From Vreelandella stevensii S18214 (GTDB lineage Bacteria; Pseudomonadota; Gammaproteobacteria; Pseudomonadales; Halomonadaceae), in NCBI RefSeq assembly GCF_000275725.1, contig NZ_AJTS01000036.1, forward strand, positions 124,001-188,000: a DNA stretch of 64,000 nucleotides. Direction: 5' to 3'. A program made the position numbers and the translations under genes. Below the pieces are notes generated by a model, which worked only from the letters and a program-made list of their open reading frames with translations, was not told the DNA's origin and did no database searches. Positions 41,441 through 53,000 of this stretch are shown here, in pieces; within the stretch, counting starts at the first letter, position 1, and the number at the start of each line of letters is the position of its first letter.

Positions 41441-42715
41441 TCACAGCAGTGACGGAATCCAGGTGGAAAGCGCCGGGAAGGCTGCCAGCAGCACAATCAC
41501 CACCAGAAACGAGACATAAAACGGCAGAGAGGCCACGATGGCCCGTTCATAGGGCACCTCGGCAATTCTCGCTGCGGTCATGAGCGTCATCCCCACCGGC
41601 GGTGTCACGTTGGAAATATTGAGCACCACGATCATCAGAATGGCGAAGTGCAGCGGATCGAAGCCTAGCTGAATCATGGCGGGCACCAGCACTGGCGCCA
41701 CCACCACCAACGCGGGGAGGACATCCATCACGGTGCCGATAATAATGAGCAGCACGCATACCAGCATCAGCTGCATGAAGGCGGCATCGCTAAACGTGGT
41801 GATCAAACCCGCTGCTTCCCGGGCGATCCCGGAGCGGGTCACGAACCAGCCCAACACTGCCGAGGTGGCCAGCAGGAAAAACACCACGCCGGAAAAGCGC
41901 ACTGTCGTGACCAGCGCAGCCCAGACTTTTTTCCACGTCAGGTTACGGTAGAACACCATGCCAATCACGATGGCATATACCGCAGCGAAGCCCGAAGCTT
42001 CGGTAATGGTGGTCAGCCCCGAGAGAATGCCGCCCAGAATGATGAACGGCACGACCATGGCAGGCAGCGCAACGACCAGCGACATCATGGCCACTTTAAA
42101 AGGGGTAGGCGCTTGTTTGGGATAGCCTCGCTTCCAGGCTAAAAAGAAGCTGACCCCCAACAAGGCCAGCGCCATTAGCAGCCCGGGAATGATACCGCCC
42201 GCGAACAGGTCGATGACGGAGATATCGCGCAATAACGTGGCGTAAACCACCATCACCACGCTAGGCGGAATGATCGGCCCAATGATAGAGGAGCAGGCCG
42301 TCACGGCGGCCGCATATTCGGCGTCATACCCCTGCTTCTTCATCTCGGGAATCATGATCTTGCCAATTGCCACCGTATCGGTCACCGCCGCTCCGGTTAG
42401 CCCGGCAAAAAATACCGAGACCGAGATATTGACGTGGGACAGCGCGCCACGAACACGCCCAAACAGCGAGTTATTGAAGGCGATCAGTTTATGGGTGAGC
42501 CCTCCCTGGTTCATCAGCTCAGCGGTAAAGATAAAGTAGGGCACGGCAATCAGCAGAAAGCCGGAAACGCCCGAGAACATGCGGTCGGCAATAATACCCA
42601 GCATGCGCTCACCGCCTAACATGAAGCCGCCCGCCAAGCCCGACATGGCCATGACCACAGCGACCGGTGCGCCAATCAATAGCAACAACACAAAAACGAT
42701 AATGGCAGGGGTCAT
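41441..42715 (-). CDS. TRAP transporter large permease, DctM family (second system)
   Basis: 424 residues, about 12 predicted membrane segments. DctM landmarks include IIGPIIPPSVVMVVYA and a C-terminal ISNVTPPVGMTLMTAARI, each normal for the family. It forms the transport channel with the small permease whose stop codon overlaps its ATG (ATGA). Compared with the first TRAP system at 4-7 kb, the sequence is clearly different, so the two probably have distinct substrates. Linked downstream to the deacylase genes by only 21 bp. Confidence 0.92.
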   Translation of the reverse strand: MTPAIIVFVLLLLIGAPVAVVMAMSGLAGGFMLGGERMLGIIADRMFSGVSGFLLIAVPYFIFTAELMNQGGLTHKLIAFNNSLFGRVRGALSHVNISVSVFFAGLTGAAVTDTVAIGKIMIPEMKKQGYDAEYAAAVTACSSIIGPIIPPSVVMVVYATLLRDISVIDLFAGGIIPGLLMALALLGVSFFLAWKRGYPKQAPTPFKVAMMSLVVALPAMVVPFIILGGILSGLTTITEASGFAAVYAIVIGMVFYRNLTWKKVWAALVTTVRFSGVVFFLLATSAVLGWFVTRSGIAREAAGLITTFSDAAFMQLMLVCVLLIIIGTVMDVLPALVVVAPVLVPAMIQLGFDPLHFAILMIVVLNISNVTPPVGMTLMTAARIAEVPYERAIVASLPFYVSFLVVIVLLAAFPALSTWIPSLL

Positions 42716-43257
42716 GAGCGGCGCTCCACATCCACGGTTTCGATGAGCTCATCGATGACTTCCCGCTCATCAAGAAAGTGTTCCAGCAAGGCAAACCCAT
42801 GCACCAGATGTAGCAGCATGATCGCACCGCTGATCGGCACCACAATGGCCGTGACCTTACTGGGAATCCGAATCTGGTCAGACACCATGTAAACTTGCGT
42901 GGCATTGCTGAAATACCCCCAGCCATACCAGGTCAGCATGAGGGCAAAGAGCCCGATAATCGCCAAACAGGCGCCTGCTGCCACCTGCACCAGTATTTTC
43001 GGCAGGCTACGGACCAGCAGCGTCATGGCAACGTGCTCGCCGTAGCGCAAGGAGATGGTCATGGACAGAAAGCCGATCCAAGGCAGAAATAGTCTGGCCA
43101 ACGAGTAGGTCCAGCTCAGCGTGCTGCCCGTCATCAACTTATACAGGAACGCGGTAAAGGAGATGCTCAGCATCGCCAGAATACAGCCAACACATACCAC
43201 AATGGCTATCTGATTAACGACATCGCTAAGTCGGCGTAAAGGCGTTAGCACACTCAT
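42712..43257 (-). CDS. TRAP transporter small permease, DctQ family (second system)
   Basis: 181 residues from the ATG at 43257, chosen because AGGA lies 8-9 nt upstream and the preceding in-frame extension (to 43305) is polar and atypical. Four membrane segments are predicted (about 20-42, 58-78, 100-122 and 140-162). The segment SWTYSLARLFLPWIGFLS matches the usual DctQ interhelix region. It overlaps the large-permease gene by 4 bp and follows the binding-protein gene by about 90 bp. Confidence 0.85.
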   Translation of the reverse strand: MSVLTPLRRLSDVVNQIAIVVCVGCILAMLSISFTAFLYKLMTGSTLSWTYSLARLFLPWIGFLSMTISLRYGEHVAMTLLVRSLPKILVQVAAGACLAIIGLFALMLTWYGWGYFSNATQVYMVSDQIRIPSKVTAIVVPISGAIMLLHLVHGFALLEHFLDEREVIDELIETVDVERRS

Positions 43258-43345
43258 GGCGAGGGTCCTCGCACCAGGGCGGGCAAGGCCCCGGTGTTTT
43301 TTCATCGCGCATCGTGATGATGCACGTCGGTTTCAGGCGGGGCTT

Positions 43346-44419
43346 TTATTGGCCATAAATGCGCATGTCGTCTTCTGCCAGTTGCTGACCCACACGCTCG
43401 ACTTCATCCAACAGCCCCTGCACACGCTCTGCTTCCATTCCAAAGTCGTTAACGATCCACTCTTGCCAGGCGGGGCGGGCAATCTCAGCCATACGCTCAC
43501 GTTCGGCGTCAGGCATCAGGTAGCACGCTTCGAAACGCTCACAGGACTCTACCCAGCTAGCCGTGGCCAGCGCGCCCGACATGCCGTGGCTCAGCTGAAT
43601 GGCCTCACGTGCAGAGCTCACCAACGCCTGCTGGTGGGTTTCCGGCAGCGACTGGTACCAGGACTCGCTGACCACCCAGGGCGCACTGTTATACACATGC
43701 CCGGTGAGCGTGGTGTAGTCGGTGACCGCATCGAAGTTGAACGTGGTATTGAGGACCGGAGCGTTGAACTGACCATCGGCCAGGCCGGTTTCCAACGCAG
43801 TGATCAGCTCCCCCCAGGGCAGCGGCGTGGCAGACGCCCCCAGCGAGCGCATGATGGCCACGTGGGCAGGGTTCTCTTCGGTGCGAATGTTGAGCCCTTC
43901 CAGATCCTCCAACGTTTCGATCAATCGAACGTTGTTGGTAAAGGCCACAAAGCCGCCCCCATCATCGAAGGTGCCCAGGTAGCGCATGTTGGCAGCTTCC
44001 ACGGTGCCCGACATGAAATCGGCAAACCACTCACTGTCAAAAAAGCTCCACGCCTGGCGCCAGCTGGTAAACAAGAAAGGGGCTGTAACGGCTTGATAGT
44101 CACCGTAGAACGATGACATTGCCCCAGCGGACATGATGGTGGACTGTAGCGTCCGTCCACCCTGCACTTCTGAGCCATTTTCCACTTCAGAACCGAGCTG
44201 GCCACCGCCAAACAGGGTGACCTCCAGATCCCCACCGGTGCGGGCTTCTACCAGGTTTTTAAAATGCACCAGCGCCGGATAGATTTCGTTATTACTCATG
44301 TCTTCCGGGAGCTGGGTGGCAATCACCATTTCATAAGACTGGGCCTGTGCCGAAGCGCTGGCCACTGCCAACGGAAGCACTGCCAGAGCAGCGAATAGCA
44401 CGGAGCGTTTAGCGTTCAT
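43346..44419 (-). CDS. TRAP transporter substrate-binding protein, DctP family (second system)
   Basis: 357 residues with a Sec signal peptide (MNAKRSVLFAALAVLPLAVA, cleavage near AQAQ at residue 27). DctP landmarks: LVEARTGGDLEVTLFGGGQLG, LEGLNIRTEENPAH with the carboxylate-binding Arg, and WGELITALETGLADGQF. An unusual feature is two Cys residues close together near the C terminus (SCERFEACYL), which could form a disulfide in the periplasm. It heads the second TRAP operon, about 110 bp downstream of the ornithine cyclodeaminase-like gene. Confidence 0.92.
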   Translation of the reverse strand: MNAKRSVLFAALAVLPLAVASASAQAQSYEMVIATQLPEDMSNNEIYPALVHFKNLVEARTGGDLEVTLFGGGQLGSEVENGSEVQGGRTLQSTIMSAGAMSSFYGDYQAVTAPFLFTSWRQAWSFFDSEWFADFMSGTVEAANMRYLGTFDDGGGFVAFTNNVRLIETLEDLEGLNIRTEENPAHVAIMRSLGASATPLPWGELITALETGLADGQFNAPVLNTTFNFDAVTDYTTLTGHVYNSAPWVVSESWYQSLPETHQQALVSSAREAIQLSHGMSGALATASWVESCERFEACYLMPDAERERMAEIARPAWQEWIVNDFGMEAERVQGLLDEVERVGQQLAEDDMRIYGQ

Positions 44420-44529
44420 AACATACCTCGTTCGGGTTATTGGTCGATCGCGTTATGACTGGCGTAGCAACGCGACAGGTGGAGCGGCCTGAGTTGTTGT
44501 TGTGCGGCCTACACCTGCAGCGGGTTTTA

Positions 44530-45471
44530 TCAATGCTGCCGTGGCAGTGTCTCCCACAGCTCAATCGCGGCGGCAAGATCCTCCAGCGAAGCCCCCACCG
44601 ATTTAAACAGCGTAATGGCCTGCTGGTCCGAACGGCCGGGGGCAGAGCCTGCCAGCACTTCGGCCAGCTCCGCCTGGATCTCCTCGAACTGGAAGGCACC
44701 TTCCTCGATGGCCTGCAGGATGTCGCCCGCCTCGCCTTGGGCCCCCGCGTAGGTATCCACGAATACCTGGGCACGGCGCAGGCACTCGGCATCGGTTTCG
44801 CGCATTTGCGGACGAAAAGCGCCAATCAGGTCCAGGTGCGTGCCTGGCGTCAGCCACTCGCCCCGGATGATGGGCTGGGTGGAGAGCGTCACGCAGCTGA
44901 CGATGTCGGCCTCTGCCACGGCGGTGGCCAAGGTGTCGACGACCTGGGTATCGAAGCGGTCTGCATACTCTTCGGCAATGGCGGCTGCCTTGTGGGGGTT
45001 ACGCCCCCAGACCAGCACGCGCTTGATGGGCCTGACGCTTGCGTGGGCTTCGATCACCATGGGGGCCAGCTTGCCGGTACCCACCACCAGCAGCGTTTCG
45101 GCGTCTTCCCGGGCCAGCACCTGAGCCGCCAGCGCAGAAGCAGCGGCGGTGCGACGGCGGGTCAGTTCGCTGCCATCGATGCACGCCAGCGGCTGGCCGT
45201 GTTGGCCTTCGCTGAGCAGGTAAAGGCCGGAAATGGCCGGCAGGCCGTGTTCGGCATTTTGCGGAAACACGTTGACCATCTTCACCCCGATATAGCCTGC
45301 GGCTTCCCAGGCGGGCATCAGCAGCATGGTGGCTTCGCCATCCGGCCGATGCATGGCGTGATGGTGGCGCGGTGGCGACTCCACCCCGTTCACGAAGGTG
45401 TGGCGCAGGCGCTCGATCAGGCCTGGCCAGGCTAAACACTGCTCGACTTCCTTGGCAGAAATGACCTTCAT
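44530..45471 (-). CDS. Ornithine cyclodeaminase/mu-crystallin family protein (ketimine reductase-like)
   Basis: 313 residues from the ATG at 45471 (MKVISAKEVEQCL), with GGGGGAG about 6 nt upstream; the frame is open to 45633, but that extension has no family character. The Rossmann motif LLVVGTGKLAPMVIEAH follows the family segment RTAAASALAAQVLA. Members deaminate ornithine to proline or reduce cyclic ketimines and imino acids with NAD(P)H. Position directly ahead of the TRAP and deacylase genes suggests it reduces or cyclises the product of deacylation and transamination. It may share its transcript with the TRAP genes. Confidence 0.86.
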   Translation of the reverse strand: MKVISAKEVEQCLAWPGLIERLRHTFVNGVESPPRHHHAMHRPDGEATMLLMPAWEAAGYIGVKMVNVFPQNAEHGLPAISGLYLLSEGQHGQPLACIDGSELTRRRTAAASALAAQVLAREDAETLLVVGTGKLAPMVIEAHASVRPIKRVLVWGRNPHKAAAIAEEYADRFDTQVVDTLATAVAEADIVSCVTLSTQPIIRGEWLTPGTHLDLIGAFRPQMRETDAECLRRAQVFVDTYAGAQGEAGDILQAIEEGAFQFEEIQAELAEVLAGSAPGRSDQQAITLFKSVGASLEDLAAAIELWETLPRQH

Positions 45472-45696
45472 GCCCACTCCCCCTGCAGGTGACAGGCGAC
45501 GAGGCCTTGCACAATGACCCGATGGGTAGCAAAGGCCAACGCGTGCGTGTGGGTATGGGGATAAAACGAGGGTGGTAGCATCAGCGCTCTCCAGAGTCAT
45601 CGAACTTCTCTTGAGACTACGACGATGCAGCAACGGTTGCTTGCCCGAGACTCTGGCAAGTTTGCCCGTAAGTCAGGTAGGCCGAGGTTTCAGACG

Positions 45697-46464
45697 CTAG
45701 CGATCCGACGAAGGGGAAATGTCGAAGTAACGACGGTAGGCGCGGGAAAAGCTGCCCTGATCGCGAAAACCCACCAACATGGCGATATGGCCAAGGCTCA
45801 TGGCGCTATGGCGTACCAGGGTGCGCGCATGCTCCAGCCGCCTGCGCTGCACATAGGCCAGCGGCGTCACCCCGGTCAGCTCACGAAAGCAGCTATGAAA
45901 GTGGCCGGGACTCAAGGCGCATAGTGCGGCCATCTGCTCGACACGAATGTCATCGGCCAGGTGCTGATCGAGCCAGGCATCCAGGCGCTCCAGGTCCAGC
46001 CGCTCACTGATGCAGCGCGCGCCCATTTGGGCTGCCGTCTGGAGCGGTGCATCCTGCAGGTACATGTAGAGCGCCCGCAGTAACAGTGCGGCAATTTCGT
46101 TTTGCAGGGCTGGACACTGATCCAACTGATGGGCCAGCGCATGGGTGAGCTGGTTCAAAGCGGGGGGAACGGTAAAGAAGCGCGGTTTATCGAATAGCCG
46201 CTCGATCTCACTGCCCTTTTCCAGCGTGGCCAGGTGCTGCACGGGGATATCCAGCACCAGGGTACGGTTGCTGCCATCGCCCTGATACTCGTGATGGCGT
46301 GACGAAGGGATCAAGCAGCCCCGGCGAGCGGTCACCCGCTCCCCCTGGCCTTCCATGGACAGTTCCGTCACGCCACACGTGGCCAGTATCAACTGGTGAA
46401 AATCGTGGGTGTGCGCTACCTGCTCTTGCGCCAGATTGCGGCTATGCAGCTCGAACTGGACCAT
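45697..46464 (-). CDS. AraC-family transcriptional regulator
   Basis: 255 residues. An N-terminal cupin-like sensor domain (about 10-140, with AHTHDFHQLILATCG and IPSSRHHEYQGDG) precedes two helix-turn-helix units: RVEQMAALCALSPGHFHSCF followed by the family segment ending GVTPLAYVQRRRLEHA, and MSLGHIAMLVGFRDQGSFSR. This is the standard AraC arrangement. It lies upstream of the ornithine cyclodeaminase-like gene on the same strand (226 bp gap) and downstream of a RidA gene, and is the most likely local regulator of the TRAP, deacylase and OCD genes. The sensed compound is unknown. Confidence 0.9.
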   Translation of the reverse strand: MVQFELHSRNLAQEQVAHTHDFHQLILATCGVTELSMEGQGERVTARRGCLIPSSRHHEYQGDGSNRTLVLDIPVQHLATLEKGSEIERLFDKPRFFTVPPALNQLTHALAHQLDQCPALQNEIAALLLRALYMYLQDAPLQTAAQMGARCISERLDLERLDAWLDQHLADDIRVEQMAALCALSPGHFHSCFRELTGVTPLAYVQRRRLEHARTLVRHSAMSLGHIAMLVGFRDQGSFSRAYRRYFDISPSSDR

Positions 46465-46520
46465 GACCGTACCGTTCGGGAAGTGTGAGAAGGAAGCTTC
46501 ACTATAAAACGATCACGAAA

Positions 46521-46562
46521 GAAAAATCGAGGGGGCGTTAACGCTCGGTTAACGCCCCCTCG
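46521..46562 (-). terminator. Rho-independent terminator after ridA-like gene
   Basis: A perfect 15-bp stem (46528-46542 pairing with 46548-46562, containing GGGGGCGTTAAC) has a 5-nt loop. On the minus strand it is followed by ATTTTTCTTTC. It therefore ends the RidA-family transcript before the AraC gene, so the AraC gene has its own promoter in the 46465-46527 gap. Confidence 0.88.
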
Positions 46563-46583
46563 TGACAGCCTTGAAGCAACCGA

Positions 46584-46940
46584 TCAGGCGTCGGGCAGTG
46601 CCGCGATGACCATGATTTCCACTTTCCACTCGGGCTTGGCCAGCTTGGCTTCCAGCGCAGCGCGCACCGGCGGACGACCCGGAACTACCCAGGCTTCCCA
46701 CGCTTCGTTCATTTCTGCGAACTCGGCCATGTCGGTGACCCATACCTGCGCAGAGATCAGGTGCTCTTTGGAAGTGCCCGCCTGCGCCAGCAGCTCATCG
46801 ATACGCGCCAGCACCTGTTCGGTTTGGCCACGCATGCCCACCGTGGCATCGGCCGGCACCTGGCCCGCGAGGTAGACCGTTCCGTTATGAATGGCCACTT
46901 GGCTCATGCGTGCATTGCTTTCGTGATAGGTCACGCCCAT
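46584..46940 (-). CDS. RidA family protein (imine/enamine deaminase-like)
   Basis: 118 residues from the ATG at 46940, with GGGAG 8 nt upstream; the frame stays open to 47024 with ATGs at 46982 and 47024, but the shorter form has the family length. RidA proteins hydrolyse reactive enamine and imine intermediates made by PLP enzymes. Features are ESNARMSQVAIHNGTVYLAG (family N terminus), QVLARIDELLAQAG, the Arg in RPPVRAALEAKL and the Glu in WKVEIMVIAALP. Next to an OCD-like gene, aminotransferases and deacylases it probably detoxifies imines arising in this pathway. A strong terminator follows. Confidence 0.9.
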   Translation of the reverse strand: MGVTYHESNARMSQVAIHNGTVYLAGQVPADATVGMRGQTEQVLARIDELLAQAGTSKEHLISAQVWVTDMAEFAEMNEAWEAWVVPGRPPVRAALEAKLAKPEWKVEIMVIAALPDA

Positions 46941-47097
46941 GGGGTTGTCTCCCGCGACATTGGGTTGATGAAGTGATGACATGCGTGACCAGTCAACTGC
47001 CTGGCCACGCGTTGATAGTGGCATGATTTACGCTGCGCACCAACACAAGCCCGCCTCTGCAGAGCCTGGCTTGCCACTGCAGGAGCTTTCACATGCA

Positions 47098-50000
47098 TCA
47101 AGTGATGTTGTAGTTGGTATTCCAGTTATCTTCGAGGAACCCGTTAAGGTCCAGATTTTCGAAGTTGGCGATCAACTGGGTATCGAAGTCACTGCCTGTG
47201 AGTTCAACACGGAATAGCTGAGCATCATCTTCAATGTCGGGGGTGTCTCCATTACCTGCCAACAGGTATACCACTTCGTCACTGTTCAGGCCAAGTTGAT
47301 CCAGCCAACCTGCCGTGCCATTCATGAACTCTTCAGTGGTAAATACGGCAAACGCAATATCCTCACCTAACGCAGTCAAATCGTCATAGCGCTCAAAGCC
47401 AGGCTCATCACCGCGCAGCGCATCGAACTCATTGGCCGTCAGGTCGATGAACAGCTGATCGAAGCCTGGTTCACTTCCTACTCGGAAATCCGTGATCAGC
47501 TCAATACCGTCAGCCGCTTGGCCGTCAACATTAAACGTTTTGGATAGCTGCGTGACGCTCCCACCCGGTGCGGCGCCTGGCTGGTGGGTATAGCCGTTGA
47601 CCGTAAAAGTGATATTCAGGTCTTGCTCATCATCACTTTCGAGCGGGTCATCAATAATGACAATACTTGCTGCATCATCGATCAAGAATTCAGCAGGAAC
47701 ACCATTATTACCCGCTACATTGAGTGTATAAATATTCGCATAGGTATCCTGGACTACCCAAGTGGCTAATGACGATAGAGGAGTATCGCTATTGACCGCT
47801 CCCTCCAAGAGTAATGTCGATGTCTCGAACAACCGCTCGGCTGCCCGAGCATCCAACGCCCCTGCATCAAAGAACGATGCTTGATCCGTTTGCAAGGCAT
47901 AATTCTCGGGAAGACTTAAGCCATCCAGAGAGCGCTGTATCAAAGCACTTAGTGGGTACGTGACGGTCAGCCCTTCTTGGTCAAAGTTGGGTAGCTCGCT
48001 GAGCACTTCAAAGTCCTGGAAGCTAATTTCGTCCACGTTCACCCGAACACTGCTAGCGGCAGACAAAGCCTCACTACCTATTGAGTTGAGCACTTGATCA
48101 ACACTATCTTCGATTACCCAATTTAACAGCGTTTCACGGTCGAGACTTTCAGCATTGCTTGCCCCTGAGAGAATCTCCTCTACCGTCACTAACAGAGACT
48201 CTACTTCACTGACCACTAACGATGCGGCATCGAATGGCTGTCCAGCATTAATTTCATAGCTACCCGGCCGCCCCTCATTACTGCCGGGCAGCTCCCCCCC
48301 TGCATTGACTTCAGCAATCGCTTCCTCTAGCGAATAGCTGACATTAACATTATCGAGATCTACGTTGCCTAAGGTAACAAAGGCCTCGTACTGCTCAGGA
48401 GTCAGAGATGCACTACTACCCAGATCCAATGTAATCGTGTCCGCTCCGCTGATCCACGGAGCGGCGCCCGCAGCAAGAAGCTCGTCTGGCTGAGCGCTCG
48501 TGATGCTCCACGTCTGCAGTGCTTCAACACTCACCGCTTGACGATTAAGCGCTCCATCTACAATGGCTTGTGTAGCCTGATAACGTGTCTCAGCATTAGG
48601 CACGCTAGTAAGTAAGAAGTTGGGTATTTCAACCCTGCTTGCCACAATTTCATAGCTATCAGCAATGTTTTCGATATCACCAAGCGTCAAGTTGCGGGTA
48701 AAGATAAATCTGACAGGCGTATCTTCCAGCTCAAAATTACTCAGCCGTTGTAACCGCTGAAGGTCTGCAATGGCGAGAATATCATTATTGACCGACACCT
48801 GTTCTGCGCCTGTCAAATACAAAGGAAACTGATTATTCGATTGGGTAGCCAACAAGGCAGAAGCTGAGTCGATAACGCTCCATTTCAGCAGCTCATTCAC
48901 CGCGGGAACAGGGGCGTTCGCACCTGAAAGGGCGAGTACGGCGCTCTCTACAATGGGTCTTACTTCTTCCGCCGTCAAAACACCAATCGACAGTTCTGTA
49001 TCAGCAAGACGGTAGCCTGCACTATTGCCCTCTTCTCCCTTGACAAGCGCCTCCACCCCTTCTGACTCAATGATTTCTAACGCTTCTTCAAGCGTATACA
49101 AAATCTCCACCGGATCACTATTGTAATCGTAGTTGCCAAGACCAATGAGTGACTGGTATTGTTCATAAGTCAACTGCACATCCGTAATTTGAACACGATC
49201 GGCCAAGACAATATGATCTTGTGCAATAGCTTGAATAATATTGCTTGCCGTATCGTTCACCGTCCAGTCAAACAGACGTTGAGCGGTCTCGTTATCACTC
49301 TCTACATTTCGACCCGCTTCTAATACTGCACGCACATTTTTTAGCTCGTTTGCAGCCTCTTCAACGACGAGTGTCGCTACAAAAGGTGTTGCAGTATCAT
49401 TCAGCACGAAGCGACCATCAGGCGCTAATATATCCGCCGACTGAGCTCGAAGTGCATCATTGATATCAGCGTAAACTACGGTTACCTCTTCCCCTAAACT
49501 GAAATTATCTAATCTACCCATCAGTTGCTCATATTGAGCTGCTGTCAGCGTTTCGTCTGTCACCTCAACACTTTCAGCAAGTTGGAGGCCGTCAGGAGCA
49601 GAAGCACCCAAGCGTGACTGAATATTGTTGTAGCTATCCAGAATGCTCCAGGAGTAAACGCTACTCAGGTCAGGCGAGTTCTCTGCCCCACCTAACAACT
49701 CGCGAACGATAGACAGATTCTCGATGGCATCTTCCGCTGCCAGGGACTCCAGAACAAGCTGCGGCTGTGTATTGATAAGATAATTATCTACCACATCATC
49801 GGGGCCTCGCTCAAATGCCTGGCCGAGGGTGTATTCAACCTGTTCATTGCCGCGCTGATAACCCCGATTATCATTTCCGATCGCCAATAAAGATTCGAAT
49901 TGATCAACTGTAATCTGCTGGTCAGTAAGACGAATCTCGTCAGCACCAACCATGAAAGCAGCACCTTGCTCGACTGCTAGAACGGCACTTGCACTATCTT

Positions 50001-53000
50001 GAACGATCCAATTAAAAAGCTCGTCGACATTTAAACCATCAGCATTATCAGCACTACCTACAACCAACTCCACACGCTCAAGAGTCGAGCGAGACTGAGC
50101 AACACTCAGCTCACCTGGTGCATAGGTATCTGTCTCTAATAAATAGCTATCGGGTAACGCGACATCTGTATTGACGGCACCTTCAAGCGTGTATCGCACG
50201 ACCGTGGAGCCTAAGTCGAAATTTTCTAACTCGATAAGACGCTCATATTCTGGCTGGCTAATTTCAGCATTTGAAACAAACACCTGATCAGCTAACGCAA
50301 CGTGATTCTCGAACAAGTCTTCAATAATCACGGTGGCATCATCAACGACTACCCAATGGAAAGGTAGACGCTCGCCTAAGCTGTCACGATTTTCAGCACT
50401 GTCTACCAGTTCAGTGATCTGTAGGTAGGCCTCTTGTGCTTCCGCAACACTCAACTCCCCTGCGTCAAGCAGGCTGTCTACACTAATCGCATAGCCATTC
50501 AGCAAGGTTCCTCTATCATCCGCTCGGATAGCTTCTTCCAGCGTGTATTCGACGACTTCGCCCGTCCTTATGTAGTTACTGTCTAAACCAAGGAGGCTTT
50601 CATACTCTGACAGTGTGATTAAGTCATCACTGACGCTAACTGACGTTGCTCTCAGCAGGTGCGGCACATTATCCGCACTTAAAATATTATCCGCACTATC
50701 TACAACAGTCCAATTAAAGAGCTGGTCCGCGTCTAAGGACTGTGCGTTCATAGCACCTGACAAAATCAACTCTACCGAGCTCAGCAACTGCTCTGCCTCT
50801 ACGACACTCAAACTACCTGCATTTAACACAGAGCTATCTGAAATATCGTAATTTTCCGCAATCACCGCTGCGTTAACCGCTTGAGAAAGCGTATAACTTA
50901 CGACGGTTTCTCCCAACTGGAAATTATCCAGACCATTAAGAAGCTCAAACTCTTCTACAGTGATGGCACGATCACTAATCACGACAGGGTTGGCCCCAGT
51001 AACGGCGCTCTCTTCAATACTATCAATAATAGCACTTGCTGTGTCACTAACCGACCACTGGAACAATGACACAGGGGGTTGATTATTAGCTCCTTGCAAA
51101 ACCCGAGAGACATCCGCAAATGATGCAATCGCCTGAGAAACAGTGACCACACCAGCATCCAATGGAGCATCTAAATCGAGAACATAATTAGCGGGCAATG
51201 TTTCTACCGCCAACGCATTCTCCAAGGTATAAATAACGTCTGTGACACCCAGGTCAAAATTATCAAGCCTGCTCAGCTGTGAAAATTGAGCCGGTGTAAT
51301 TATGGATTCGGTCACACTCACACGCCCCGCCTCATTCAACTGAGGATCAGCACTGGACGCGCTAATAACGTTTTGGAAGCTATCCAAAACAGTCCAGTCA
51401 AGCAGCATCTCTCGCGTCAAACCATCTTCTTCGGCATTAACTGCACGGTCTATCAGCAAACGTGTTGCATCAATCAACTCCGCTGCTTCGCGAAGCGTCA
51501 AGTCGTTTTTGAGCAGTAGAGTATCTGGGTCAAGAGTATAATTCGCAGGCATTTCAGATGTATTAAGCGCCTGCTCCAAACGATAAGGTACTATCGTGTT
51601 GCCCAACACAAAGTTATCCAGCGTGTTTAAATCTGCAAACTGGTCAGGCCTAATGGTGTCGTTGGTTACCATGACACGTGTGGCACCCAATACCGCTGGG
51701 CGCTCAAGACCACCTGTCACCAATACATCTTCTACACGTGCGCGAATAGCCCACGTATATATATCTTCAAGCGCGATGGGGGCACTATCAGCATCGTAGT
51801 CACCTTCCAGAATTTGCTGCACAAGCACTAAGCGGTCAGCTGCCACCGTTAGCCCGAGATTACCGGACGCAAAGGGCTGGTCCGGATTAAGCAAATACTG
51901 AGAGGGTAATTCGTTATTTTGTGACAGCGTAACGGCTTGCTGTAACGTCAAATAGGGTAGGTCGGCACGGGTTTCAATAGTGTCGGATAGGCTGCTATCA
52001 GGATTTTGCGCATCACGCTGTGCATCGCGCAGCGGGTTACGCACACCTTCACGATAGGCCTCTACATTCAGATTTTCACCCGCCGCATCAATGGCATCCA
52101 GCGCCTGCGTCACTTGGCCTGCAATTGTCGGCAAACCCAGTAAATCGGCCATTTCCTGATTACTGAGTGGCGCATCGACATCATCAGCCTCATTAAACGC
52201 CTCAGCCAGCAGAGACAGAGCATCCTCATTACTGATACCTGCCGTCGCAGCCATGGCCAACAAACTCGAAACCTTGACACCGGCAATAAGCAAGTCTGCG
52301 TTCGGCGACGACTCAGCCAGTGGGTCAGTGTTTACCAGGTCAATACGCTGGTCGAGTCCTAACGCCGTTTTAATAGCCGTTTGGGCGTCCGCATCATTCA
52401 AGTTAAACTGCTGAGCCAGTTGTACCATCATAGTGGTGAGCGGTGTAATGACGGTCGCCCCCTCAGGCGCCCGCAGCTCACCGACAAAAGGCAGACCGGT
52501 CGAGATATCGACCCCGCCAGTCGCGGTCAAGATACCGCTGCCCTGCAAGCCCTCAAAAAAGCCTTCTCGATTGGTCGTCACACTATTAGCGTCAAGCGCT
52601 CGTGTAACGGTAGCGCCTGAAATATAGCCATCAATGACATAACCGCTCACCGTTACAGGCGGCTCTGGCGTTGGTTCTGGTTCTGGTGCTGGCTCAGGTG
52701 CTGGCGAGCTGCCACCGCCGCCACCACCGCCTGTAGCCGCCGCACCTACCGCAATGGCACCACCACCGATATAAAGCCATGGCGGGATATCGGCAAACGA
52801 GCTAACCGGCGCACTGTTCGAGCCAGTGGTCCCCGCCGCGGCAGCGGCGCCCGATGGTGCCGACGTAAACGAGGCGCTGGGCACGAACAGTAAATTACCG
52901 AAGTCTTCTCCAGCGGCGATGCCTTGCTGCAAGGCATCGCTGGGGCTGATCAACAACAGGTCACCCTGCTCGACCACCGCCCAGCGTGGCACCACGACCT

